Positions 26,809 to 36,008 of a stretch of 64,000 nucleotides of DNA are shown piece by piece. This DNA comes from Microbacterium wangchenii (GTDB taxonomy: Bacteria; Actinomycetota; Actinomycetes; Actinomycetales; Microbacteriaceae), in contig NZ_CP038266.1 in NCBI RefSeq assembly GCF_004564355.1, forward strand, positions 3,472,001 through 3,536,000, in the 5' to 3' direction. Below the pieces are notes generated by a model. It made no database searches and was not told the origin of the DNA. It worked only from the letters and a program-made list of their open reading frames with translations. The stretch's first letter is position 1. Each line of letters starts with the position of its first letter. Made by a program: the position numbers and the translations under genes.

Positions 26809-28848
26809 TCAGAGCACGCCGGCGCCCTCGGTCTCCCGCCGCTCGTCCTCGTCGGCGGCATCCGCATCGGGATCGGTGGCCGCGTGCTGGAACTGGGCGT
26901 TGTACAGGCGGAAGTAGGCCCCACGGGCGGCGATGAGCTGCTCGTGGGTGCCCTGCTCGACGATCGCCCCGTCCTCCATCACGAGGATGAGGTCGGCGTC
27001 CCGGATCGTGGACAGGCGGTGCGCGATCACGAACGACGTCCGCCCCTGGCGCAGCGCCGCCATCGCGCTCTGCAGGAGCAGCTCCGTACGCGTGTCGACG
27101 GAACTCGTCGCCTCGTCGAGGATCAGGACGCTCGGGCGGGCCACGAACGCCCGCGCGATCGTGATGAGCTGCTTCTCCCCCGCCGAGATGTTCGACGCAT
27201 CCTCGTCGAGTTCGGTGTCGTAGCCGTCGGGGAGCGAGTGCACGAAGCGGTCGACGTAGGTGGCCCGCGCCGCCTCGAGGATCTCCTCGTCGGTGGCGTC
27301 GGCGCGCCCGTAGCGGATGTTCTCGCGGATCGTGCCCGCGAACAGCCACGGGTCCTGCAGCACCATGCCGGTCTTGGCGCGCACGTCGTGGCGCGTCAGC
27401 TCGGCGGTGTTCTGGCCGTTGAGCAGGATGCGCCCGCCGTCGAGCTCGTAGAACCGCATGATGAGGTTCACCAGCGTCGTCTTACCGGCGCCGGTGGGGC
27501 CGACGATCGCGACCGTCTGCCCCGGCTCCACACGGAAGGACAGGTCGGAGATGAGCGGGCGGTCGGGCGAGTACGAGAACGACACGGAGTCGAACTCGAT
27601 CGTGCCGTCGCCGTCCACCGGTGCCGGCGCATCCGCCGCATCCGGCTCCTGATCGGGCTCGTCCAGCAGCTGGAACACCCGCTCGGCCGAGGCGGTGCCC
27701 GACTGCACGACCGCGGCCATCCCGCCCAGCTGCGACAACGGCTGGGTGAACTGCTGGGAGTACTGGATGAAGGCCTGCACATCGCCGAGCCTCAGCTGCC
27801 CGCTGGCGACCATGAGCGCCCCGAAGACCGCGATGCCCACATACGTCAGGTTTCCGATGAACGTCATCGCCGGCATCATGATGTTGGAGAGGAACTGCGC
27901 CTTGAACGACGCCTGGTACAGCTCCTCGTTCTCGACGCGGAAGGCCTCGCGCGAGCTCTGCTCGCGGCCGAACACCTTCACCAGCGCGTGACCGGAGAAC
28001 GACTCCTCCACGCGGGCGTTGAGCCGTCCGACCTTGCGCCACTGCGTGCCGAACGCCTTCTGGGAGCGCGGCCCGATCACCCCGAACAGCACGGCCATGA
28101 GCGGGAAGCTGATCAACACGACGAGCGTGAGCTGCCACGAGATCGACAGCATCATGATCAGCACGCCCAGCACGGTGAGCACCGAGGTCAGCGCGCTGGA
28201 GAGCGACTGCTGCATCATCTGGGTGATGTTGTCGATGTCGTTCGTGACGCGCGAGATCAGCTCGCCGCGCTGCGTGCGGTCGAAGTAGCTCAGCGGCAGG
28301 CTGTGGATCTTGTCCTCGACCCGCTCGCGCAGGCGCCACATCGTGCGCACCATGATGACGTTGATGACATAGCCCTGCACCCACGACAGCAGCGAGGCGG
28401 CGATGTAGAGCGCCATGACGGCGGCGAGGACCTGCCCGAGCCTGGTGAAGTCGACCCCCTCTCCCGGCCGGAAGTTCTGCAGGTTCGCCACGACGTTGGC
28501 GAGGTCCTGCTCCCCGGACGCGGCCAGGCCGTCCACGACCTGCTGCTGCGTCGCTCCGGCCGGTGCCATCCGCGACACGACACCCTCGAAGAGGATGTTC
28601 GTCGCCTCCGCCAGGACCTTGGGCGCGAGGACCGCGAGCACGACGCCGATGGCGCCCAGGATCGAGACGATGACGAACGCGACGGCGTTCGGGCGCAGCA
28701 GCCCCAGGAGCCGGCGGAACGACGGGCCGAAGCGCGCGGGCTTGCCGGGCGCGACCGCGCCGCTCCAGTCGTCGGCGCCGATGCGCGCCTGCTCGGCCTG
28801 CTCCAGGTCGCGCTTCTCCTCGTCGGTCAGTTCGTTCTCGCCGGTCAT
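26809..28848 (-). CDS. ABC exporter half-transporter, second subunit of a heterodimer
   Basis: The protein is 679 residues from ATG 28848. A membrane domain with six helices covers about residues 45-370 and includes a long extracellular insert after helix 1. An ATPase domain covers about 415-650 with Walker A GPTGAGKTT, Walker B VLILDEATSSVD and switch IAHRLSTIRDAD. The signature reads NISAGEKQL rather than LSGGQ. Heterodimers of this kind often have one degenerate site. The acidic C-terminal tail is DADAADEDERRETEG. It overlaps the first subunit by four bases. It is probably a multidrug or lipid exporter. Confidence 0.93.
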   Translation of the reverse strand: MTGENELTDEEKRDLEQAEQARIGADDWSGAVAPGKPARFGPSFRRLLGLLRPNAVAFVIVSILGAIGVVLAVLAPKVLAEATNILFEGVVSRMAPAGATQQQVVDGLAASGEQDLANVVANLQNFRPGEGVDFTRLGQVLAAVMALYIAASLLSWVQGYVINVIMVRTMWRLRERVEDKIHSLPLSYFDRTQRGELISRVTNDIDNITQMMQQSLSSALTSVLTVLGVLIMMLSISWQLTLVVLISFPLMAVLFGVIGPRSQKAFGTQWRKVGRLNARVEESFSGHALVKVFGREQSSREAFRVENEELYQASFKAQFLSNIMMPAMTFIGNLTYVGIAVFGALMVASGQLRLGDVQAFIQYSQQFTQPLSQLGGMAAVVQSGTASAERVFQLLDEPDQEPDAADAPAPVDGDGTIEFDSVSFSYSPDRPLISDLSFRVEPGQTVAIVGPTGAGKTTLVNLIMRFYELDGGRILLNGQNTAELTRHDVRAKTGMVLQDPWLFAGTIRENIRYGRADATDEEILEAARATYVDRFVHSLPDGYDTELDEDASNISAGEKQLITIARAFVARPSVLILDEATSSVDTRTELLLQSAMAALRQGRTSFVIAHRLSTIRDADLILVMEDGAIVEQGTHEQLIAARGAYFRLYNAQFQHAATDPDADAADEDERRETEGAGVL

Positions 28849-30578
28849 CCGGTCACCTCCGCGGCCAGCTGCGATTCGACGATCTCCCGGTAGGTCGGGT
28901 TGTTCTCCACCAGCTCGTCGTGGGTGCCCAGGCCCACCATGCGACCGTCGTCGAGCACGACGATGCGGTCGGCGTCGGTGATCGTGGAGATGCGCTGAGC
29001 GACGACGATCTTCGTGACGTGGGGCAGTTCTCGCCACAGCGCCTGGCGCAGTCGCGCATCGGTGGACAGGTCCAGCGCAGAGAAGGAGTCGTCGAAGACG
29101 AGGATGTCGGGCCGGTGCACGATCGCCCGGGCGATCGCGAGGCGCTGCCGCTGCCCCCCGGAGACGTTGGTGCCGCCCTGTGCGATGGGCGCGTCGAGCC
29201 CGCCCGGCATCTGCGCGACGAAGTCGCTCGCCTGTGCGATCTCCAGCGCCTCCCACAGCTCGGCGTCGCTGGCCTCCTCCCGCCCGAACCGGAGGTTCGA
29301 GGAGACGGTGCCGGTGAACAGGAACGGACGCTGGGGCACGAGGCCGATCATGCGCCACAGGGCGTCGAGGTCGGCGCGGCGCACATCGACGCCGCCGACG
29401 AGGACGGCGCCGCCGGTGGCGTCGAACAGGCGCGGGATGAGCGACACCAGCGTCGTCTTGCCGGCACCCGTCGACCCGACGATCGCGACCGTCTCCCCCG
29501 GCTCGGCGGCGAAGGAGACGCCGGCGATGACCGGCTCCTCCGCCCCGGGGTACGTGAGCGCGGCGTCACGGAATTCGACCCGGCCACGGGCGGGGAAGTC
29601 CCGCTGGGCGTCGGCAGGCCGGCTGAAGGACGCGGTCGTGTCGAGCACCTCGCCGATGCGCTCGGCCGAGACCGCCGCGCGCGGGATCATCATCGTCATG
29701 AAACTCGCCATCATGACGCCCGAGAGGATGATCATGACGTACTGCATGAAGGCGAACAGCGTGCCGATCTGCACCTCGCCGGCGTCGACCTTCATCCCCC
29801 CGAACCACAGCACGGCGATGACCGTCAAGTTCAGGATCAGCATGACCGCGGGGAACAGCAGCACGAACAGGGAGCCGACCTTGCGGCCGACGACCATGAT
29901 GTCGGTGTTGGCCTCGCGGAAGCGCCGCTCCTCGATCGGCTCGCGCACGAACGCGCGGATGACGCGGATGCCGGTGAGCTGCTCGCGCATCACGCGGTTG
30001 ACCGCATCCAGCTTCCGCTGGAAACTGCGGAACAGCGGCACCATGCGACTGATCACGAGGAAGGCGATCAGCAGCAGCACCGGCACCGCGACGGCGATGA
30101 TCCACGACAGGCTGAGGCTCTGCGACAGAGCGAGCACGATGCCCCCGACCGCCAGCAGCGGCGCGGTCACCAGGAACGTCGCCGCCATCATGGCGAGCAT
30201 CTGCACCTGCTGCACGTCGTTGGTGTTGCGGGTGATGAGCGAGCCGGCGCCGAAGGCGGTCACCTCGCGCTCGGAGAAGGCGGACACCCGTTCGAAGACG
30301 TCGTCGCGGATGTCGCGGCCCGCGCGCATCGCGGCGCGCGCGGCGAAGTAGGTCGCCACGATCGACGCCAGGATCTGGGAGAGCGAGATCGCGAGCATGA
30401 ACACGCCCGTGCGCCAGATGAACTCGGTGTCGCCCCGGGCGATCCCCTCGTCGATGATCTGCGCGTTCAGGCTCGGCAGGTACAGGGACGCCAGCGCCGA
30501 CGCGGCCTGGAACACGAGCACGCCCACGAGCAGCCAGCGGGACGGCTTGAGGTAACGGATGAGCAATGAGACCAGCAC
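28845..30578 (-). CDS. ABC exporter half-transporter, first subunit of a heterodimer
   Basis: The protein is 577 residues from GTG 30578. It has six membrane helices in residues about 15-310 and an ATPase domain at about 340-575. Walker A is GSTGAGKTT, the signature VSGGQRQRLAIARA, and Walker B ILVFDDSFSALDL. Walker B ends DD rather than DE, so the catalytic glutamate of this site is aspartate. Together with the altered signature of the partner, this indicates one weakened ATP site. The start and end are canonical for this family. Confidence 0.92.
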   Translation of the reverse strand: MLVSLLIRYLKPSRWLLVGVLVFQAASALASLYLPSLNAQIIDEGIARGDTEFIWRTGVFMLAISLSQILASIVATYFAARAAMRAGRDIRDDVFERVSAFSEREVTAFGAGSLITRNTNDVQQVQMLAMMAATFLVTAPLLAVGGIVLALSQSLSLSWIIAVAVPVLLLIAFLVISRMVPLFRSFQRKLDAVNRVMREQLTGIRVIRAFVREPIEERRFREANTDIMVVGRKVGSLFVLLFPAVMLILNLTVIAVLWFGGMKVDAGEVQIGTLFAFMQYVMIILSGVMMASFMTMMIPRAAVSAERIGEVLDTTASFSRPADAQRDFPARGRVEFRDAALTYPGAEEPVIAGVSFAAEPGETVAIVGSTGAGKTTLVSLIPRLFDATGGAVLVGGVDVRRADLDALWRMIGLVPQRPFLFTGTVSSNLRFGREEASDAELWEALEIAQASDFVAQMPGGLDAPIAQGGTNVSGGQRQRLAIARAIVHRPDILVFDDSFSALDLSTDARLRQALWRELPHVTKIVVAQRISTITDADRIVVLDDGRMVGLGTHDELVENNPTYREIVESQLAAEVTG

Positions 30579-30691
30579 GAGGACTCCCGGGCAGGGCGGC
30601 GCGATCGGACGCGCGCGGGTGGATCAGGCAAGCCTGCCACGGCCCGCCGACATCCGCATCGGTCCTGTCACCGCGTCCGCTGACGGCGGAT

Positions 30692-31528
30692 TCAGGCGTC
30701 TTTGCGGATCCAGCGGAACGTCAGCCGCACGGCGATGAGGCCCACCACGAGCCACAGCAGCGTCACGATCAGGGTGAGCCCGTGCTGCCACGTGCCCGAC
30801 GGCTCCACCGACGCGAACGACTCCGGCAGGAAGACCGAGCGCATCCCCTGCGCGAGCCACTTCAGCGGGAAGACGCTCGCGACGTTCTGCAGCCAGTCCG
30901 GCAGCGACGAGAACGCGATGTACACACCGGAGATGAACTGCAGGATCAGCACGATCGGGATGACGACGGCCGCCGCGCTCCGGCCCGACCGCGGCACGGC
31001 GCTCAAGCCGATGCCGAGGATCGCGCACGTGGTCACACCGAGCAGGAACACCCACGTGAAGGTGAGCCAGCGCTCGGGGTCGGTGGGCAGCTCGACGTCG
31101 AAGAGGGTCGCGGCCACGGCGATCAGCAGCGCGGACTGCAGGATGCCGGTGATCAGGACCTGCCCGAGCTTGCCGATGAAGTACGACACCGGGCTCAGCG
31201 GCGTGCCCGCCAGCCGCTTGAGCGTTCCGTCGCTGCGTTCCATCGCGATGTCGATGGACATGTTCTGCAGACCCGACAGCAGCACGCCCGCCGCGACCAT
31301 GCCCGGCAGGTAGTAGGCCGCGGAGGAGATCTCCTCGCCGGGCGGGCCGAACCCGTCGGATGCGACGACGGAGAAGATCAGCAGGAGCACGAGCGGGAAC
31401 AGGAACGTGAAGAAGAGCGTGTCGCCCTGCCGGAAGTACGAGCGCACCTCGAAGCCGATGCGCGACAGACCCAGTCGCAGCGTGCGGCCGATGCCGAAGG
31501 ACGCGCTGCGCGCGGCGACGGCGGTCAC
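30692..31528 (-). CDS. ABC-2 type exporter permease (pair 2)
   Basis: The protein is 278 residues from GTG 31528, which overlaps the ATPase stop (GTGA) and has GGAGG seven bases upstream. It has six hydrophobic segments and is nearly superimposable on the permease at 24771-25634: GFEVRSYFRQGD, SSAAYYLPGM, AMERSDGTLKRL, VFLLGVTTCAILGIGLSA and FRWIRKD all recur. It is the product of a duplication that left the heterodimeric exporter between the two pairs. Confidence 0.92.
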   Translation of the reverse strand: MTAVAARSASFGIGRTLRLGLSRIGFEVRSYFRQGDTLFFTFLFPLVLLLIFSVVASDGFGPPGEEISSAAYYLPGMVAAGVLLSGLQNMSIDIAMERSDGTLKRLAGTPLSPVSYFIGKLGQVLITGILQSALLIAVAATLFDVELPTDPERWLTFTWVFLLGVTTCAILGIGLSAVPRSGRSAAAVVIPIVLILQFISGVYIAFSSLPDWLQNVASVFPLKWLAQGMRSVFLPESFASVEPSGTWQHGLTLIVTLLWLVVGLIAVRLTFRWIRKDA

Positions 31529-32394
31529 GCCGTCACCTCCGACGCCGCCGCGGCGTCCTCGCCGAGGAACGACAGGTAGATGTCCTCGAGACTGGGGTGC
31601 ACGACCTCCAGCCGCTCCGGCTCGCCACCCTCGGCGACCAGCTGAGCCACGCGCTCGCCGGGGCGTCGGGTGCGCTCCTCGTGCAGGCCGTGCTCGTCGG
31701 CCCACCGCACGATCGGCACGCGCGCCTCCTCGCCGCCGAGCGCGTCGATCGGGCCGAGCGACGCGATCCGCCCACCCACCAGGATCGCCGCGCGCTCGGA
31801 GAGCACCGCGGCCTCGTCCAGGTAGTGGGTCGTCAGCACGATCGTGGTGCCCTCGTCCTGCAGGGACCGGATGAGGCCCCAGAACTGCCGCCGGGCCTCG
31901 GGGTCGAAGCCCGTGGTGGGCTCGTCGAGGAAGAGCAGTTCGGGCTGACCGAGGATCCCGAGCGCGACGTCCACGCGGCGGCGCTGGCCGCCGGAGAGCT
32001 TGCGCAGGCTCGTCTTGGCCTTCGCGGTGAGGCCGACCGCCTCGATGACGGCGTCGACGCCCCGCGGGTTCGGGTAGAAGCCGGCGAAATGCGCGAGGAG
32101 TTCCCGCACGGTCGCGGTGGGTGCCTCGCCGGTGTTCTGCAGCACGATCCCCAGGCGCGCCTTCCACGCCAGCCCGCCGTGCTGGGGGTCGACACCCAGC
32201 ACCGACACGTCACCGGACGAGCGGTCGCGATAACCCTCGAGGATCTCGATGACGGTGCTCTTGCCGGCACCGTTGGGACCGAGGAGGGCGAACGTCTCGC
32301 CGCGGCGGATGTCGAAGGTCACTCCGCGCAGCGCCTCGAAGCCGCCGCGATACGTCTTCCTCAGATCCGAGACCTGGATGACCGCATCCGTCAT
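31525..32394 (-). CDS. ABC exporter ATP-binding subunit (pair 2)
   Basis: The protein is 289 residues from ATG 32394. Walker A is GPNGAGKST, the signature LSGGQRRRVDVALG, Walker B LLFLDEPTTGFDP, and the switch TTHYLDEAA. It is closely similar to the ATPase at 25631-26506 throughout, including the KTYRGGFEALRGVTFDIRRG opening. No kinase or regulator accompanies this copy. It lies 14 bases downstream of rlmN and may be co-transcribed with it. Confidence 0.93.
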   Translation of the reverse strand: MTDAVIQVSDLRKTYRGGFEALRGVTFDIRRGETFALLGPNGAGKSTVIEILEGYRDRSSGDVSVLGVDPQHGGLAWKARLGIVLQNTGEAPTATVRELLAHFAGFYPNPRGVDAVIEAVGLTAKAKTSLRKLSGGQRRRVDVALGILGQPELLFLDEPTTGFDPEARRQFWGLIRSLQDEGTTIVLTTHYLDEAAVLSERAAILVGGRIASLGPIDALGGEEARVPIVRWADEHGLHEERTRRPGERVAQLVAEGGEPERLEVVHPSLEDIYLSFLGEDAAAASEVTA

Positions 32395-32408
32395 GTCGGC
32401 CCCGCCGG

Positions 32409-33665
32409 TCAGCCCACGGGCGTCGCGGCGGCGACGACCTGGTCCTCTTCTGTGGCCACGAGCTGGCCGCATGCGCCGTCGATCTCCTTGCCGCGCGTGT
32501 CGCGCAGCGTCGTGGGGATCCCGGCCGCGTTGAGCCGGCGGACGAACTCGTTCTGCACCGGCACGTCGGATGCGGTCCAGATCGAGCCGGGCGTCGGGTT
32601 GAGGGGGATGGGGTTGACGTGCACCCATCCGCGGCCGCGGGCGTTGAGCTTCTCGGCGAGGAGGTCGGCGCGCCAGCCGTGATCGTTCATGTCCTTGATG
32701 AGCGCGTATTCGATCGACACGCGCCGCCCGGTCTTGTCGAAGTACGCGCGAGCGGCGTCGAGGGCCTCGTCGACCTTCCAGCGCGAGTTGACCGGGATCA
32801 GTTCGTCGCGCAGTCCGTCGTCGGGCGCGTGCAGCGACAGCGCGAACGTGACGGGGATGTTCTCGTTGGCGAGCTTCGTGATGGCCGGCACGAGACCCAC
32901 GGTGGAGACCGTGATGCCGCGCGCGCTCATCCCGAGGCCGTGGTCCTTGTCCACCATGACGCGCACGGCCTGCATGACGCGGGCGTAGTTGGCCAGGGGT
33001 TCCCCCATGCCCATGAAGACGATGTTCGACACGCGCTCGGGCGCCTGCCCCGGTCCATCGGCGGGGCGACGGCTCTTCCCACCGAGCCCGCCCTCGGCGA
33101 TCAGGCGGTTGGCGCGCACGATCTGCTCGATGATCTCGGCCGCCGACATGTTGCGCGTGAGGCCCGCCTGCCCGGTGGCGCAGAACGGGCAGTTCATGCC
33201 GCATCCGGCCTGGCTCGACACGCACAGCGTGATGCGGCCGGGGTAGCGCATGAGCACCGACTCCACGAGCGCGCCGTCGTGCAGCTTCCACAGGAACTTG
33301 ATCGTGTCGCCGCTGTCGGTCTCCAGGCGCCGCACCTCGGTGAGCAGCGGTGGCAGCATGCCGGCGACGAGTTCGTCGCGACCGGATGCGGGCAGGTCGG
33401 TCATGTGCGCCGGGTCGGAGGTGTAGTGCGTGAAGTAGTGCTTCTCGAGCTGCTTCGCGCGGAAGCCCGGGAGCCCGAGCTCCTGGACCTTGGCCACCCG
33501 CTCCGACGGCGTGAGGTCGGCCAGGTGCACGGGCGGCTTGCCGCGCTTGGGGCTGGCGAACTGCAGGAGCGGCCGGCCCTCGGCATCCTTCTTCTGCGAC
33601 CAGCCTTCTGTGGTGGGGCGCACCTGGCGGGGCTTGGTGGTGCGCACGGGGGGCTGATCGGTCAT
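32409..33665 (-). CDS. rlmN: Dual-specificity 23S rRNA/tRNA adenine-C2 methyltransferase
   Basis: The protein is 418 residues from ATG 33665. It methylates A2503 of 23S rRNA and A37 of some tRNAs by radical-SAM chemistry. The cluster motif CGMNCPFC is followed by the SAM-binding GMGEPLANY. The second catalytic cysteine is in the terminal [10 protein letters not shown]. The frame is open upstream to 33782, through palindromic element C1, and in-frame translation of that stretch gives [15 protein letters not shown] start inside the element is therefore possible, though family members begin near the chosen ATG. Actinobacterial copies carry similar N-terminal extensions. Confidence 0.94.
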   Translation of the reverse strand: MTDQPPVRTTKPRQVRPTTEGWSQKKDAEGRPLLQFASPKRGKPPVHLADLTPSERVAKVQELGLPGFRAKQLEKHYFTHYTSDPAHMTDLPASGRDELVAGMLPPLLTEVRRLETDSGDTIKFLWKLHDGALVESVLMRYPGRITLCVSSQAGCGMNCPFCATGQAGLTRNMSAAEIIEQIVRANRLIAEGGLGGKSRRPADGPGQAPERVSNIVFMGMGEPLANYARVMQAVRVMVDKDHGLGMSARGITVSTVGLVPAITKLANENIPVTFALSLHAPDDGLRDELIPVNSRWKVDEALDAARAYFDKTGRRVSIEYALIKDMNDHGWRADLLAEKLNARGRGWVHVNPIPLNPTPGSIWTASDVPVQNEFVRRLNAAGIPTTLRDTRGKEIDGACGQLVATEEDQVVAAATPVG

Positions 33666-33718
33666 GGATTCCAGGCTACCGGGGCCGCCTGCACGCAAGC
33701 TGTTCTTGCCCCAGCCCG

Positions 33719-33789
33719 CCGAAAGTGCATCGTCTCGGCGAGAGTGCACCGGATCCGGTGCGGATTCGCCGAGGTGATGCACTCTCCGG
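33719..33789. repeat. Palindromic element family C, copy 1
   Basis: A 71-bp near-palindrome around a CCGGATCCGG centre. The left end is CCGAAAGTGCATCGTCTCGG and the right end GATTCGCCGAGGTGATGCAC followed by TCTCCGG. It lies between the rlmN start and the stop of the membrane-protein gene at 33807, so it could end that gene's transcript or lie in the rlmN leader. It is nearly identical to the copies at 35.5 and 36.0 kb. Confidence 0.85.
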
Positions 33790-33806
33790 ATGTGGGTGGG
33801 GTGCGC

Positions 33807-34817
33807 TCAGCGGGAAGGCGAGAGGAGGTGCGTGCGACGGGCGCCGACGGCGAGCAGGAGGGCGCCGGCCGCGACCCAGGCGGCGAGGGTCAGTCCCGCC
33901 GCCAGGCCGCCCGCGCCGCCGAAGTACGCGGCGGAGCGGACGAGCGTACCGGCGGCTCCGGGCGGGAGGATCTGTCCGATCGCGCCGAGCCCCGCCGGCA
34001 GCCACGCGGCGCCGGTCGCGATGCCGGCGAGGGGATTGCCGACGAACATCATGATCATCGCGCCGATCGTGAAGCCCTTGCCTCCGAACACTTCCTGCAG
34101 GCCGGCCAGCGGGAGCGCGAGGCCGGCGATCCCGAGGGCCATGGCCGCGGCGACCGGCCAGAACGCCGTCGTGATGCTGCCGAAGAGGAACATGAGGACG
34201 GCGGCCACCACGATGCCGCCCACGGCCGCGAAGGCGAGGATGCCGCCGACGGCCCAGCCGAGGCTGCGCGAGAACACCTTGCGGAAGGCCACCGCCGGCA
34301 CGATCCCCCCGAACACGAGGGGGAAAGCGAGGCCGCCGATGCCGACCCCCGTCGGATCGGACTCGGGAAGGGGCACGACGTCCTCGATCTCCGCGCTCGT
34401 CCCGGCCTTCTCCGCCAGGCTCTGAGCCGTGCCGGAGATGGTCGCCGAGATCGCCGTGGACCCCGCGCCGACCACCAGCGCGTGGACCCCGCCCTCGTCC
34501 ACGAGGATGCCACCGACCACGTCGCGATCGAGCACCGCGTCGCGCAGGGCGGCCTCCGATGCGAATGCCCGCGTCGTATAAGCGCCGGGGGCCCCCGCAT
34601 CCAGGCCCTCCTCCACCTGCGTGACGGCGGACGACGGACCGGCGAGACCGATCGGGAGGTTGTGGGCGCCGCTCTTGAGCGACGGCATGATGAACAGCAT
34701 CAGCAGCGCCACGAGGATGACGCCGAGCCCGGCGGTGAGACCGACCAGGAGAACGGGCTTGGACGGGGTGCGGCGCACCGTTGCGGGAGCGGCGTCGAGG
34801 GGGGTGAGGGCGGCCAT
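33807..34817 (-). CDS. Multi-spanning membrane protein, ABC-2/YhgE-like, TetR-controlled
   Basis: The protein is 336 residues from ATG 34817. One N-terminal membrane segment (VLLVGLTAGLGVILVALLML) is followed by an extracytoplasmic domain of about 130 residues, then five further segments ending in a basic tail. This plan resembles the YhgE/Pip-type half of ABC-2 exporter permeases. No ATPase gene is adjacent. It is divergent from the TetR gene across a clear operator, so it is very likely that regulator's target and probably serves export or envelope protection. Confidence 0.75.
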   Translation of the reverse strand: MAALTPLDAAPATVRRTPSKPVLLVGLTAGLGVILVALLMLFIMPSLKSGAHNLPIGLAGPSSAVTQVEEGLDAGAPGAYTTRAFASEAALRDAVLDRDVVGGILVDEGGVHALVVGAGSTAISATISGTAQSLAEKAGTSAEIEDVVPLPESDPTGVGIGGLAFPLVFGGIVPAVAFRKVFSRSLGWAVGGILAFAAVGGIVVAAVLMFLFGSITTAFWPVAAAMALGIAGLALPLAGLQEVFGGKGFTIGAMIMMFVGNPLAGIATGAAWLPAGLGAIGQILPPGAAGTLVRSAAYFGGAGGLAAGLTLAAWVAAGALLLAVGARRTHLLSPSR

Positions 34818-34837
34818 GGGATCCAGACGGGATAAGT

Positions 34838-34875
34838 GGAGGTTTAGCCTCCGATTATACGGAGGCTCATCCTCC
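34838..34875. promoter_or_regulatory. Tandem/overlapping palindromic operator between the membrane protein and tetR
   Basis: Two GGAGG-N5-CCTCC palindromes (34838-34852 and 34861-34875) flank the AT-rich stretch ATTATA. The inner arms also form AGCCTCCG-N6-CGGAGGCT (34846-34867). It is centred in the 117-base divergent gap, as expected of a TetR operator that blocks both promoters. Confidence 0.75.
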
Positions 34876-34934
34876 GATTTCGCTGGGAGTCGCGCCGCGG
34901 AGGGTTCCCCGACACGATGGATGCGGAGGTGGAG

Positions 34935-35489
34935 ATGCGCTCGGATGCCGCGAAGCGACGCGCGACGATCCTGCACGAGGCCCGGCGACTGTTCGCCGAG
35001 CACGGCGGGTCGGTCGCGCTGGAGGCGATCGCGGAAGCCAGCGGCGTGGGGATCGCCACGCTGTACCGCAACTTCGCCACGCGCGCCGAACTCGCCGACG
35101 CGGTGGCCCTGGACATCCTGGCCGACATCCGCGCCGCCGCCGGCGCCGGCCTGGCCGTGGTCGATGACGCAGCGACGGCGGCGTGGGACGACTTCCTCAC
35201 GCGCCTGGTCGGGCTCGAACTCGGCGCGCTCGCCGACGCCCTCGCCCTGCGCGCACCGGCGGAGCTGACCGCCGCCGTCCGCCAGGCGCAGGACGATGCG
35301 CTCGGCGAGGTCGCCGCCCTGCTGGCAGCCGCCCGCGCGAGGGGGATCGTCCGGGCCGAACTGGACCCCGTCGAACTCGTGCTGGCGATCGGCATGATCA
35401 CGCGGCCGCAGCCTGCCGCCCTCCAGGCCCGCGCCCCACACCTCACCGCGCGCCTGGCCGCGATCTTCGCCGCAGGCTTGCGCGCGTAG
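34935..35489 (+). CDS. TetR-family transcriptional regulator
   Basis: The protein is 184 residues from ATG 34935, chosen because GGAGGT lies five bases upstream. An in-frame ATG at 34917 would add six residues. The N-terminal helix-turn-helix is textbook TetR: ATILHEARRLFAEHG, VALEAIAEASGVGIATLYRN and FATRAELADAV. The C-terminal ligand domain is Ala-rich and helical. It is divergent from the membrane protein gene ending at 33807, with a strong paired operator between them. Confidence 0.92.
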   Translation: MRSDAAKRRATILHEARRLFAEHGGSVALEAIAEASGVGIATLYRNFATRAELADAVALDILADIRAAAGAGLAVVDDAATAAWDDFLTRLVGLELGALADALALRAPAELTAAVRQAQDDALGEVAALLAAARARGIVRAELDPVELVLAIGMITRPQPAALQARAPHLTARLAAIFAAGLRA

Positions 35490-35525
35490 CCTGGCGCCGC
35501 TGCATCCGGTGGTGCGCCGGCCCCG

Positions 35526-35597
35526 CCGAAAGTGCATCGACCCGGCGAGAGTGCACCGGATCCGGTGCGGATTCGCCGAGGTGATGCACTCTCGCGG
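35526..35597. repeat. Palindromic element family C, copy 2
   Basis: A 72-bp copy with CCGAAAGTGCATCGACCCGG at the left and GATGCACTCTCGCGG at the right, centred on CCGGATCCGG. It sits between the convergent tetR and VOC-protein genes, where it could act as a bidirectional terminator. It is the closest relative of copies 1 and 3. Confidence 0.85.
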
Positions 35598-35603
35598 AGG
35601 AGG

Positions 35604-35978
35604 TCAGGCGGATGCTAGGGCGCCGAGGTTCACCAGGGTGCCGTCGGGGTCGCGCATTTGCGCCACCCGCTCGCCCCACGGCATGTCCGTCGGCTCCTGG
35701 ACGGTGACCGCGCCGGCATCGACCATCCGCGCGAAGGCCGCGTCGACGTCGTCCACGTAGAACCACAGCGCCGCACGATCGCCGGTGGCGTCGGTGGCCG
35801 CGGCGTCCCGGCCGATCGCGAGGGTCGCGGCCCCGATCGTGAGCGACACGTACGCGTCGGCGCCGTTGTCATCCGTGAAGCGGTAGCCGACGACGGCATC
35901 CATCGCCGCCTCGTAGAACGCCACGAGCCGCGGCAGGTCGCCCGTCAGCAGGATCGGGAACAGCGACTGCACCGCCAT
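35604..35978 (-). CDS. VOC-superfamily (glyoxalase/bleomycin-resistance-like) protein
   Basis: The protein is 124 residues from ATG 35978. It has paired beta-alpha-beta-beta-beta units: SLFPILLTGDLPRLVAFYEA opens the first, and ALWFYVDDVDAAFARMVDAG the second, ending MRDPDGTLVNLGAL. Members are small metal enzymes or ligand binders. The metal ligands are not all obvious, so it could be a binding protein rather than an enzyme. It is flanked by two family C palindromes. Confidence 0.88.
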   Translation of the reverse strand: MAVQSLFPILLTGDLPRLVAFYEAAMDAVVGYRFTDDNGADAYVSLTIGAATLAIGRDAAATDATGDRAALWFYVDDVDAAFARMVDAGAVTVQEPTDMPWGERVAQMRDPDGTLVNLGALASA

Positions 35979-36008
35979 GCGCGCCACAGTACTCCCGCCC
36001 TCCCGCCC

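Noticed and set aside
28845..30578. Walker B ending in DD read as evidence of an inactive transporter
   Set aside because: Heterodimeric ABC exporters commonly have one weakened site. The partner keeps the DE Walker B and this subunit keeps the intact signature, so the pair can still work.
33719..33789. Simple rho-independent terminator as full explanation of family C elements
   Set aside because: The arms extend over 70 bases with internal symmetry, there is no U-run, and one copy lies inside the cofD coding sequence.
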